NCBI GenBank assembly: GCA_947044405.1
Contig: CAMRHE010000332.1
Coordinates: 310,001 to 374,000 of the forward strand
Length of the DNA stretch: 64,000 bases
Direction: 5' to 3'
DNA from: Leptodactylus fallax
Taxonomy: Eukaryota > Chordata > Amphibia > Anura > Leptodactylidae
Both the position numbers and the translations under genes were made by a program. Below the pieces are notes generated by a model that saw only the letters and a program-made list of their open reading frames with translations, was not told where the DNA came from and did no database searches. The stretch's first letter is position 1. Each line of letters starts with the position of its first letter. This document shows positions 10,976-22,800 of the stretch, piece by piece.

Positions 10976-12907
10976 TCTTGTACATAGGAGGCAGTATTAT
11001 AGTAGTTATATTCTTGTACATAGGAGGTAGTATTATAGTAGTTATATTCTTGTACATAGGAGGTAGTATTATAGTAGTTATATTCTTGTACATAGGAGGT
11101 AGTATTATAGTAGTTATATTCTTGTACATAGGAATAGTATTATAGTAGTTATATTCTTGTACATAGGAGCAGTATTATAGCAGTTATATTCTTGTACATA
11201 GGAGCAGTATTATAGTAGTTATATTCTAGTACATAGGAGGTAGTATTATAGTAGTTATATTCTTGTACATAGGAGGTAGTATTATAGTAGTTATATTCTA
11301 GTACATAGGAGGTAGTATTATAGTAGTTATATTCTTGTACATAGGGGTAGTATTATAGTAGTTATATTCTTGTACATAGGAGCAGTATTATAGTAGTTAT
11401 ATTCTTGTATATAGGAGCAGTATTATAGTAGTTATATTCTTGTACATAGGAGTAGTATTATAGTAGTTATAGTCTTGTACATAGGGGCAGTATTATAGCA
11501 GTTATACTCTTGTACATAGGGGCAGTATTATAGTAGTTATATTCTTGTACATAGGGGCAGTATTATAGTAGTTATATTCTTGTACATAGGGGCAGTATTA
11601 TAGTAGTTCTATTCTTGTACATAGGAGCAGTATTATAGTAGTTATATTCTTGTACATAGGAGCAGTATTATAGTAGATATATTCTTGTATATAGGAGCAG
11701 TATTATAGTAGTTATATTCTTGTACATAGGAGCAGTATTATAGTAGTTATATTCTTGTACATAGGAGTAGTATTATAGTAGTTATAGTCTTGTACATAGG
11801 GGCAGTATTATAGTAGTTATATTCTTGTACATAGGGGGCAGTATTATAGTAGTTATATTCTTGTATAAAGGAGCAGTATTATAGTAGTTATATTCTTGTA
11901 CATAGGAGCAGTATTATAGTAGTTATATTCTTGTACATAGGAGCAGTATTATAGTAGTTATATTCTTGTACATAGGAGCAGTATTATAGTAGTTATATTC
12001 TTGTCCATAGGAGGTAGTATTATAGTAGTTATATTCTTGTACATAGGAGGTAGTATTATAGTAGTTATATTCTTGTACATAGGAGGTAGTATTATAGTAG
12101 TTATATTCTTGTACATAGGAGCAGTATTATAGTAGTTATATTCTTGTACATAGGAGTAGTATTATAGTAGTTATATTCTTGTACATAGGAGGTAGTATTA
12201 TAGTAGTTATATTCTTGTACATAGGAGCAGTATTATAGTAGTTATATTCTTGTACATAGGAGTAGTATTATAGTAGTTATATTCTTGTACATAGAGAGCA
12301 GTATTATAGTAGTTATATTCTTGTACATAGGAGGTAGTATTATAGTAGTTATATTCTTGTACATAGGAGCAGTATTATAGTAGTTTTATATTCTTGTACA
12401 TAGGGGGCAGTATTATAGTAGTTATTCTTGTACATAGGAGTAGTATTATAGTAGTTATATTCTTGTACATAGGAGCAGTATTATAGTAGTTATATTCTTG
12501 TACATAGGTAGTATTATAGTAGTTATATTCTTGTACATAGGAGCAGTATTATAGTAGTTATATTCTTGTACATAGGAGCAGTATTATAGTAGTTATATTC
12601 TTGTACATAGGGGGCAGTATTATAGTAGTTATATTCTTGTACATAGGAGCAGTATTATAGTAGTTATATTCTTGTACATAGGAGTAGTATTATAGTAGTT
12701 ATATTCTTGTACATAGGAGTAGTATTATAGTAGTTATATTCTTGTACATAGTAGTATTATAGTAGTTATATTCTTGTACATAGGGGGCAGTATTATAGTA
12801 GTTATATTCTTGTACATAGTAGTATTATAGTAGTTATATTCTTGTACATAGGGGGCAGTATTATAGTAGTTATATTCTTGTACATAGGAGCAGTATTATA
12901 GTAGTTA

Positions 12908-13162
12908 CAGGAGCATCTCAATAAATTAGAATATCTTTGAAACATTTATTTATTTCAGTAATTAAATTAAAAAAGTGACCTCGTATATTTTCTAGATTCT
13001 TTACACACAGAGTCTTCTATTTCAAGTGTTTTATTTCTGTAAATGTTGATTATGAACTACAGGTAATGAAAACCAAAATCTAAGAAAATTAGAATATTGT
13101 AAGTTCAGTTCAGTATTGTAAATTCAGTGTCACCTGCCAAGGTTTCCTAAGCCTTTAAATAG
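12908..13162 (+). mobile_element. Truncated Tc1-like end, copy 2 (duplicated with its array)
   Basis: Appears identical to 10721-10975 at an offset of exactly 2187 bp, with the same internal truncation point and the same minisatellite flanks. It therefore arose by duplication of an array segment, not by a second insertion. Confidence 0.85.
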
Positions 13163-14392
13163 TCTTGTACATAGGAGGCAGTATTATAGTAGTTATATTC
13201 TTGTACATAGGAGGTAGTATTATAGTAGTTATATTCTTGTACATAGGAGCAGTATTATAGTAGTTATATTCTAGTACATAGGAGGTAGTATTATAGTAGT
13301 TATATTCTTGTACATAGGAGGTAGTATTATAGTAGTTATATTCTAGTACATAGGAGCAGTATTATAGTAGTTATATTCTTGTACATAGGAGTAGTATTAT
13401 AGTAGTTATAGTCTTGTACATAGGGGCAGTATTATAGTAGTTATATTCTTGTACATAGGGGCAGTATTATAGTAGTTATATTCTTGTACATAGGGGCAGT
13501 ATTATAGTAGTTATATTCTTGTACATAGGGGCAGTATTATAGTAGTTATATTCTTGTACATAGGAGCAGTATTATAGTAGTTATATTCTTGTACATAGGA
13601 GCAGTATTATAGTAGTTATATTCTTGTACATAGGAGCAGTATTATAGTAGTTATATTCTTGTACATAGGAGTAGTATTATAGTAGTTATAGTCTTGTACA
13701 TAGGGGCAGTATTATAGTAGTTATATTCTTGTACATAGGGGGCAGTATTATAGTAGTTATATTCTTGTATAAAGGAGCAGTATTATAGTAGTTATATTCT
13801 TGTACATAGGAGCAGTATTATAGTAGTTATATTCTTGTACATAGGAGCAGTATTATAGTAGTTATATTCTTGTACCTAGGAGCAGTATTATAGTAGTTAT
13901 ATTCTTGTACGTAGGAGTAATATTATAGTAGTTATATTCTTGTACATAGGAGTAGTATTATAGTAGTTATATTCTTGTACATAGGAGCAGTATTATAGTA
14001 GTTATATTCTTGTCCATAGGAGGTAGTATTATAGTAGTTATATTCTTGTACATAGAGAGCAGTATTATAGTAGTTATATTCTTGTACATAGGAGCAGTAT
14101 TATAGTAGTTTTATATTCTTGTACATAGGGGGCAGTATTATAGTAGTTATTCTTGTACATAGGAGTAGTATTATAGTAGTTATATTCTTGTACATAGGAG
14201 CAGTATTATAGTAGTTATATTCTTGTACATAGGTAGTATTATAGTAGTTATATTCTTGTACATAGGAGCAGTATTATAGTAGTTATATTCTTGTACATAG
14301 GGGGCAGTATTATAGTAGTTATATTCTTGTACATAGGAGCAGTATTATAGTAGTTATATTCTTGTACATAGGGGGCAGTATTATAGTAGTTA

Positions 14393-16036
14393 CAGTCATA
14401 TGAAAAAGTTTGGGCACCCCTATTAATCTTAATCATTTTTAGTTCTAAATATTTGGGTGTTTGCAACAGCCATTTCAATTTGATATATCTAATAACTGAT
14501 GGACACAGTAATATTTCAGGATTGAAATGAGGTTTATTGTACTAACAGAAAATGTGCAATATGCATTAAAACAAAATTTGACCGGTGCAAAAATTTGGGT
14601 ACCCTTATCATTTTATTGATTTGAATACGCCTAACTACTTTTTACTGACTTACTGAAGCACAAAATTGGTTTTGTAACCTCACTGAGCTTTGAACTTCAT
14701 AGCCAGGTGTATCCAATCATGAGAAAAGGTATTTAAGGTGACCAATTGCAAGTTGTTCTCCTATTTGAATCTCCTCTGAAGAGTGGCATCATGGGCTCCT
14801 CAAAACAACTCTCAAATGATCTGAAAACAAAGATTGTTCAACATAGTTGTTCAGGGGAAGGATACAAAAAGTTGTCTTAGAGATTTAACCTGTCAGTTTC
14901 CACTGTGAGGAACATAGTAAGGAAATGGAAGACCACAGGGACAGTTCTTGTTAAGCCCAGAAGTGGCAGGCCAAGAAAAATATCAGAAAGGCAGAGAAGA
15001 AGAATGGTGAGAACAGTCAAGGACAATCCACAGACCACCTCCAAAGAGCTGCAGCATCATCTTGCTGCAGATGGTGTCACTGTGCATCGGTCAACAATAC
15101 ACTTTGCACAAGGAGAAGCTGTATGGGAGAGTGATGCGAAAGAAGCCGTTTCTGAAAGCACGCCACAAACAGAGTCGCCTGAGGTATGCAAAAGCACATT
15201 TGGACAAGCCAGCTTCATTTTGGAAGAAGGTCCTGTGGACTGATGAAACAAAGATTGAGTTGTTTGGTCATACAAAAAGACGTTATGCATGGCGTCAAAA
15301 AAACACAGCATTCCAAGAAAAACACTTGCTACCCACTGTAAAATTTGGTGGAGGTTCCATCATGCTTTGGGGCTGTGTGGCCAATGCCGGCACCGGGAAT
15401 CTTGTTAAAGTTGAGGGTCGCATGGATTCAACTCAGTATCAGCAGATTCTTGAGAATAATGTACAAGAATCAGTGACGAATTTGAAGTTACGCCGGGGAT
15501 GGATATTTCAGCAAGACAATGATCCAAAACACAGCTCCAAATCTACTCAGGCATTCATGCAGAGGAACAATTACAATGTTCTGGAATGGCCATCCCAGTC
15601 CCCAGACCTGAATATCATTGAACATCTGTGGGATAATTTGAAGCGGGCTGTCCATGCTCGGCGACCATCAAACTTAACTGAACTGGAATTGTTTTGTAAA
15701 GAGGAATGGTCAAAAATCCCTTCATCCAGGATCCAGGAACTGATTAAAAGCTACAGGAAGCGACTAGAGGCTGTTATTTTTGCAAAAGGAGGATCTACTA
15801 AATATTAATGTCACTTTTCTGTTGAGGTGCCCATACTTTTGCAGCGGTCAAATTTTGGTTTAATGCATATTGCACATTTTCTGTTAGTACAATAAACCTC
15901 ATTTCAATCCTGAAATATTACTGTGTCCATCAGTTATTAGATATATCAAATTGAAATGGCTGTTGCAAACACCCAAATATTTAGAACTAAAAATGATTAA
16001 GATTAATAGGGGTGCCCAAACTTTTTCATATGACTG
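14393..16036 (+). mobile_element. Tc1-like element, copy 1 (inactivated), inside the 35-bp array
   Basis: Long terminal inverted repeats of about 190 bp begin CAGTCATATGAAAAAGTTTG and end with the complement ...CATATGACTG. TA target duplications flank both ends, and the array resumes directly on each side. At 1644 bp it is full length. It is nearly identical to the element at 17765-19414, indicating recent activity of this family. Confidence 0.95.
14791..15808 (+). pseudogene. Tc1 transposase, broken by a stop and a 5-bp deletion
   Basis: Begins MGSSKQLSNDLKTKIVQ like the intact copy. It carries CAG to TAG at about 14,878 (KKLS-stop) and lacks 5 bp at about 15,102 (ATACACTTTG where copy 2 has ATACAGCACACTTTG), shifting the frame. 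The catalytic half is still readable: [23 protein letters not shown] and SPDLNIIEHLW. It cannot make active enzyme. Confidence 0.93.
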
Positions 16037-16350
16037 TATATTCTTGTACATAGGAGCAGTATTATAGTAGTTATATTCTTGTACATAGGAGCAGTATTAT
16101 AGTAGTTATATTCTTGTACATAGGAGCAGTATTATAGTAGTTATATTCTTGTACATAGGAGCAGTATTATAGTAGTTATATTCTTGTACATAGGAGCAGT
16201 ATTATAGTAGTTATATTCTTGTACATAGGAGCAGTATTATAGTAGTTATATTCTTGTACATAGGAGGTAGTATTATAGTAGTTATATTCTTGTACATAGG
16301 AGGTAGTATTATAGTAGTTATATTCTTGTAGAAAGGAGGCAGTATTATAG

Positions 16351-16964
16351 TAGAAGTAGATGGCATCATGAGGAAAGAACATTATATGGCAATACTGAAG
16401 CAACATCTCAAGACATCAGCTAGAAAGTTAAAGCTTGGGCACAAATGGGTCTTCCAAATGGACAATGACCCGAAGCATACTGCCAAACTGGTTACAAAGT
16501 GGCTTAAGGATAACAAAGTCAATGTTTTGGAGAGTCCATCACAAAGCCCTGATCTCAGTCCTATTGAAAATTTATGGACAAAGCTGAAAAGGCAGGTGCG
16601 AGCAAGGCGGCCTGCAAACATGGCTCAGTGACACCAGTTCTGTCAGGAGGAATGGGCCCAAATTCTTACCAACTATTGTGAGAAGCTTCTGGAAGGAGAT
16701 CCAAAACGTGTGACCCAAGTCATACAGTGTAAGGGCAATGGTACCAAATACTAATGAAATGTATGGAAACTTTTGACTTTGCAGAAAGTAATAAAAATGC
16801 CTTAAAAAATTCTCTCTCATTATTCTGGCATTTGGCAAATATAAATAATTTTGGTAATCCTAATTGATCTAAAACGAGAAAGGTTTATTCTGATTTAATG
16901 TCAGTGAGAAAAACATCCACATGTGTTTTTTTATATAGTGTATGAAAACTTCTGGTTTCAACTG
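16351..16964 (+). mobile_element. 5'-truncated Sleeping-Beauty-type Tc1 relic
   Basis: The right terminus reads GTATGAAAACTTCTGGTTTCAACTG followed by TA, the terminal pattern of the Sleeping Beauty / Tdr1 group. The left end is missing; the 35-bp array abuts the transposase sequence directly at 16350. Confidence 0.8.
16368..16754 (+). pseudogene. Transposase C-terminus of the Sleeping-Beauty-type relic
   Basis: The frame encodes [14 protein letters not shown] and SPDLSPIENLWTKLKRQV with DD34E spacing, then hits TGA inside NMAQ-stop-HQFCQEEW, and continues readable to KGNGTKY-stop. It lacks the DNA-binding domain and the first catalytic Asp, so it is dead. Confidence 0.85.
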
Positions 16965-17417
16965 TATATATGCATTACAGACAGTGCCCTGCTTTAGACA
17001 TATTTAGCAAAGCTCTGCTCCATACACGTCATACAGATGTAGGGAACTGCCATTTCTACTAGTATATAATGTATCTGGCTTCTCTGCCCCTGCAGTTTGG
17101 CTTCAGAGACCCCAGGCATTCAGTGCAGGGTTTGTTTGTAAATACAGTGAGTCAGACACATGTGAGGCAGAGCTGCTGGGGGGAGAGATGTGAGCAGAGC
17201 TGCTGAGACAGACATGTTATGTCTGGGGGAGTCTAAGGCAGGTGGTAGGTGTAATTCTAAGGAGTAGATAAATAGATATTTAAGAATCTATATCCTTGAG
17301 ACCAGCTAGTGACCTTATTTCAGAGCCACCTGTTCCACTTTACTTCAGAGTATATAGTTCGGTATGTGTTACCCCCTATATACTCACAGGACCTAGCTAG
17401 TAACCGTAGTTAGGGAT

Positions 17418-17457
<40 letters not shown>

Positions 17458-17764
17458 CAGTTCAGGGCAGTGATAGGTTAGGCTTCCGATGGCCAGCTAG
17501 CTAGTTAGAGGCCCAGTTGCACTAGTAGTTTAGCTGGCAGGTTAAGGACTCAGTGTTAGGGTAGTCAGGCCTGCATCTACTGCCGTCACCGTCGCCCTGT
17601 TTGCTGCCTGTGAAGGATCTCATCATCATCATCATCTCCTGATCGGCTGTCTGTCATCTCCTGGAAGAATCCAAGGATCCACAGTCATCCACAGGGGCCC
17701 CTGCATCTCTTCTGTTGCCTGGAGGTATTGTGCACCGGACTCTTGCTATATATCTATATATATA
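16965..17764. other. Unassigned spacer with a lone AC-VNTR-like unit and simple repeats
   Basis: No gene is recognised. At 17009-17034 a single AAAGCTCTGCTCCATACACGTCATAC unit matches the 30-bp repeat of the large array but is not tandemly repeated. A (TA)n run lies at 17421-17452 and a (CAT)n run at 17620-17636. The GC-moderate middle part (17,080-17,740) may be a solo LTR or another element, but I could not define its ends. Tc1 copy 2 is inserted at its 3' side. Confidence 0.5.
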
Positions 17765-19414
17765 CAGTCATATGAAAAAAGTTTGGGCACCCCTATTAAT
17801 CTTAATCATTTTTAGTTCTAAATATTTGGGTGTTTGCAACAGCCATTTCAGTTTGATATATCTAATAACTGATGGACACAGTAATATTTCAGGATTGAAA
17901 TGAGGTTTATTGTACTAACAGAAAATGTGCAATATGCATTAAACCAAAATTTGACCGGTGCAAAAATTTGGGTACCCTTATCATTTTATTGATTTGAATA
18001 CTCTTAACTACTTTTTACTGACTTACTGAAGCACAAAATTGGTTTTGTAACCTCACTGAGCTTTGAACTTCATAGCCAGGTGTATCCAATCATGAGAAAA
18101 GGTATTTAAGGTGGCCAATTGCAAGTTGTTCTCCTATTTGAATCTCCTCTGAAGAGTGGCATCATGGGCTCCTCAAAACAACTCTCAAATGATCTGAAAA
18201 CAAAGATTGTTCAACATAGTTGTTCAGGGGAAGGATACAAAAAGTTGTCTCAGAGATTTAACCTGTCAGTTTCCACTGTGAGGAACATAGTAAGGAAATG
18301 GAAGACCACAGGGACAGTTCTTGTTAAGCCCAGAAGTGGCAGGCCAAGAAAAATATCAGAAAGGCAGAAAAGAAGAATGGTGAGAACAGTCAAGGACAAT
18401 CCACAGACCACCTCCAAAGAGATGCAGCATCATCTTGCTGCAGATGGTGTCACTGTGCATCGGTCAACAATACAGCACACTTTGCACAAGGAGAAGCTGT
18501 ATGGGAGAGTGATGCGAAAGAAGCCGTTTCTGAAAGCACGCCACAAACAGAGTCGCCTGAGGTATGCAAAAGCACATTTGGACAAGCCAGCTTCATTTTG
18601 GAAGAAGGTCCTGTGGACTGATGAAACAAAGATTGAGTTGTTTGGTCATACAAAAAGGCGTTATGCATGGCGTCAAAAAAACACAGCATTCCAAGAAAAA
18701 CACTTGCTACCCACTGTAAAATTTGGTGGAGGTTCCATCATGCTTTGGGGCTGTGTGGCCAATGCCGGCACCGGGAATCTTGTTAAAGTTGAGGGTCGCA
18801 TGGATTCAACTCAGTATCAGCAGATTCTTGAGAATAATGTACAAGAATCAGTGACGAATTTGAAGTTACGCCGGGGATGGATATTTCAGCAAGACAATGA
18901 TCCAAAACACAGCTCCAAATCTACTCAGGCATTCATGCAGAGGAACAATTACAATGTTCTGGAATGGCCATCCCAGTCCCCAGACCTGAATATCATTGAA
19001 CATCTGTGGGATAATTTGAAGCGGGCTGGCCATGCTCGGCGACCATCAAACTTAACTGAACTGGAATTGTTTTGTAAAGAGGAATGGTCAAAAATACCTT
19101 CATCCAGGATCCAGGAACTGATTAAAAGCTACAGGAAGCGACTAGAGGCTGTTATTTTTGCAAAAGGAGGATCTACTAAATATTAATGTCACTTTTCTGT
19201 TGAGGTGCCCATACTTTTGCACTGGTCAAATTTTGGTTTAATGCATATTGCACATTTTCTGTTAGTACAATAAACCTCATTTCAATCCTGAAATATTACT
19301 GTGTCCATCAGTTATTAGATATATCAAATTGAAATGGCTGTTGCAAACACCCAAATATTTAGAACTAAAAATGATTAAGATTAATAGGGGTGCCCAAACT
19401 TTTTCATATGACTG
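17765..19414 (+). mobile_element. Tc1-like element, copy 2, structurally complete
   Basis: It is 1650 bp with ~190-bp inverted repeats (CAGTCATATG.../...CATATGACTG), flanked by TA, and inserted in a TATATA-rich site. The inverted repeats are nearly perfect, with differences such as one extra A in the left A-run. Together with the intact transposase this is the best candidate for an autonomous, possibly active element in the window. Confidence 0.96.
18164..19186 (+). CDS. Tc1-family transposase, apparently intact (340 aa)
   Basis: Catalyses cut-and-paste transposition into TA sites. I start at ATG 18164 (MGSSKQLSND), as in other Tc1 proteins; an upstream in-frame ATG at 18119 would add 15 residues lying in the leader. 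The N-terminal ~110 residues carry two helix-turn-helix units joined by a GRPRK AT-hook-like motif (KPRSGRPRKIS). The catalytic domain has LWTDETKIELFG (Asp 1), [11 protein letters not shown] (Asp 2) and SPDLNIIEHLWDNLK (Glu), with 34 residues between the last two (DD34E). The length equals the usual 340 residues, with no stop or frameshift. The nearly identical copy at 14.4 kb is broken. Confidence 0.95.
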   Translation: MGSSKQLSNDLKTKIVQHSCSGEGYKKLSQRFNLSVSTVRNIVRKWKTTGTVLVKPRSGRPRKISERQKRRMVRTVKDNPQTTSKEMQHHLAADGVTVHRSTIQHTLHKEKLYGRVMRKKPFLKARHKQSRLRYAKAHLDKPASFWKKVLWTDETKIELFGHTKRRYAWRQKNTAFQEKHLLPTVKFGGGSIMLWGCVANAGTGNLVKVEGRMDSTQYQQILENNVQESVTNLKLRRGWIFQQDNDPKHSSKSTQAFMQRNNYNVLEWPSQSPDLNIIEHLWDNLKRAGHARRPSNLTELELFCKEEWSKIPSSRIQELIKSYRKRLEAVIFAKGGSTKY

Positions 19415-19805
19415 TATATACCCGGGTATATAACCTAATACTGTTGTGGACTTGCTGGTTGTTGTAGTACTGCTGTGTTCTGAGTATATTGTATGTATGT
19501 ATTATTACCCTGTTGATTCTTATAAAGCTACTGTTATAACCTTATGTGGTATCTGTATGTATTCTTCAGACTGTGAGATTAGTACAGGGATCCTTGTTAA
19601 GGCTACTAACTGTACCTCATGGGTAAGTCCCAGGAAGAGATCCTCCCTGTAATACAGAGGCTCTATCCTGGGTGGGGGCCCTGATATATGTCATATATCT
19701 TCCCACTCTTCCCTTCAGCGAAGGCTTCAGGTCCCATTATACACACAGGTCAGCGCCAGAGTCAGTTGTGGGAGGGATAATACTCATACCCCGCCCAAAT
19801 AGGGC
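19415..19805. other. Spacer left of the 17.6-kb array
   Basis: Continuation of the sequence interrupted by Tc1 copy 2. No coding signal is recognised. The last ~60 bases become rich in (CA)n and lead into the array. A short open frame at 19446-19652 has no recognisable motif and is not called. Confidence 0.5.
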
Positions 19806-22800
19806 CACACACACACAGCTCTGCTCCATACACATCATACACACACGGCTCTGCTCCATACACATCATACACACACAGCTCTGCTCCATACACATCATAC
19901 ACACACAGCTCTGCTCCATACACATCATACACACACAGCTCTGCTCCATACACATCACACACACACAGCTCTGCTACATACACACACATCTCTGCTCCAT
20001 ACACGTCATACACACAAAGCTCTGCTCCATACACATCATACACACACAGCTCTGCTCCATACACATCATACACACACAGCTCTGCTCCATACACATCATA
20101 CACACACAGCTCTGCTCCATACACATCACACACACACAGCTCTGCTCCATACACATCACACACACACAGCTCTGCTCCATACACATCACACACACACAGC
20201 TCTGCTACATACACACACACAGCTCTGCTCCATACACATCATACACACACAGCTCTGCTCCATACACATCATACACACACAGCTCTGCTCCATACACATC
20301 ACACACACACAGCTCTGCTACATACACACACATCTCTGCTCCATACACGTCATACACACAAAGCTCTGCTCCATACACATCATACACACACAGCTCTGCT
20401 CCATACACATCATACACACACAGCTCTGCTCCATACACATCATACACACACAGCTCTGCTCCATACACATCACACACACACAGCTCTGCTCCATACACAT
20501 CACACACACACAGCTCTGCTCCATACACATCACACACACACAGCTCTGCTACATACACACACACAGCTCTGCTCCATACACATCATACACACAAAGCTCT
20601 GCTACATACACACACAGCTCTGCTCCATACACATCATACACACACAGCTCTGCTCCATACACATCATACACACACACAGCTCTGCTCCATACACATCATA
20701 CACACGGCTCTGCTCCATACACATCATACACACACAGCTCTGCTCCATACACATCATACACACACAGCTCTGCTCCATACACATCACACACACACAGCTC
20801 TGCTCCATACACATCACACACACACAGCTCTGCTCCATACACATCACACACACACAGCTCTGCTCCATACACATCACACACACACAGCTCTGCTACATAC
20901 ACACACAGCTCTGCTCCATACACGTCATACACACAAAGCTCTGCTACATACACACACAGCTCTGCTCCATACACATCATACACACACAGCTCTGCTCCAT
21001 ACACATCATACACACACACAGCTCTGCTCCATACACGTCATACACACACAGCTCTGCTCCATACATGTCATACACACAAAGCTCTGCTACATACACATCA
21101 TACACACACAGCTCTGCTCCATACACGTCATACACACAAAGCTCTGCTACATACACACACAGCTCTGCTCCATACATGTCATACACACACAGCTCTGCTC
21201 CATACACGTCATACACACACAGCTCTGCTCCATACACATCATACACACACGGCTCTGCTCCATACACGTCATACACACAAAGCTCTGCTCCATACACATC
21301 ATACACACACGGCTCTGCTCCATACACATCACACACACACAGCTCTGCTCCATACACATCACACACACACAGCTCTGCTACATACACACACAGCTCTGCT
21401 CCATACATGTCATACACACACAGCTCTGCTCCATACACGTCATACACACAAAGCTCTGCTCCATACACACACAGCTCTGCTCCATACACGTCATACACAC
21501 AAAGCTCTGCTACATACACACACAGCTCTGCTCCATACACATCATACACACACAGCTCTGCTCCATACACATCATACACACACAGCTCTGCTCCATACAC
21601 GTCATACACACACAGCTCTGCTCCATACATGTCATACACACAAAGCTCTGCTACATACACATAATACACACACAGCTCTGCTCCATACACGTCATACACA
21701 CACAGCTCTGCTCCATACACGTCATACACACAAAGCTCTGCTACGTACACACACAGCTCTGCTCCATACATGTCATACACACACAGCTCTGCTCCATACA
21801 CATCATAGACACACAGCTCTGCTCCATACACGTCATACACACACATCTCTGCTCCATACACATCATACACACACGGCTCTGCTCCATACACGTCATACAC
21901 ACAAAGCTCTGCTACATACACACACAGCTCTGCTCCATACATGTCATACACACACAGCTCTGCTCCATACACGTCATACACACAAAGCTCTGCTACATAC
22001 ATGTCATACACACACAGCTCTGCTCCATACACGTCATACACACAAAGCTCTGCTACATACACACACAGCTCTGCTCCATACACATCATACACACACAGCT
22101 CTGCTCCATACACATCATACACACACAGCTCTGCTCCGTACACGTCATACACACACAGCTCTGCTCCATACACGTCATACACACACAGCTCTGCTCCGTA
22201 CACGTCATACACACACAGCTCTGCTCCATACACGTCATACACACACAGCTCTGCTCCATACACGTCATACACACAAAGCTCTGCTACATACACACACAGC
22301 TCTGCTCCATACATGTCATACACACACAGCTCTGCTCCATACACGTCATACACACAAAGCTCTGCTACATACATGTCATACACACACAGCTCTGCTCCAT
22401 ACACGTCATACACACAAAGCTCTGCTACATACACACACAGCTCTGCTCCATACACATCATACACACACAGCTCTGCTCCATACACATCATACACACACGG
22501 CTCTGCTCCATACACGTCATACACACACAGCTCTGCTCCGTACACGTCATACACACACAGCTCTGCTCCATACACGTCATACACACACAGCTCTGCTCCG
22601 TACACGTCATACACACACAGCTCTGCTCCATACACGTCATACACACACAGCTCTGCTCCATACACGTCATACACACAAAGCTCAGCTACATACACACACA
22701 GCTCTGCTCCATACACATCATACACACACAGCTCTGCTCCATACACATCATACACACACAGCTCTGCTCCATACACGTCATACACACACAGCTCTGCTCC

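Larger units (their letters stand above)
9204..16350. repeat. 35-bp minisatellite array (GCAGTATTATAGTAGTTATATTCTTGTACATAGGA), interrupted
   Basis: Units of 34-36 bp, the variation lying in the AGGAG/AGGGG/AGGAGG step, run in blocks 9204-10720, 10976-12907, 13163-14392 and 16037-16350. Interruptions are two identical 255-bp Tc1 fragments, a full Tc1 element, and a short T-rich insertion at 10,267-10,302. The short open frames here (NITTIILP-type repeats) are repeat artefacts. The element looks like a dispersed frog minisatellite. Confidence 0.95.

Noticed and set aside
9204..16350. 35-bp array as a set of binding sites or small genes
   Set aside because: No conserved non-repeat feature, and the same unit appears to be a dispersed frog minisatellite; nothing in the sequence supports a function.
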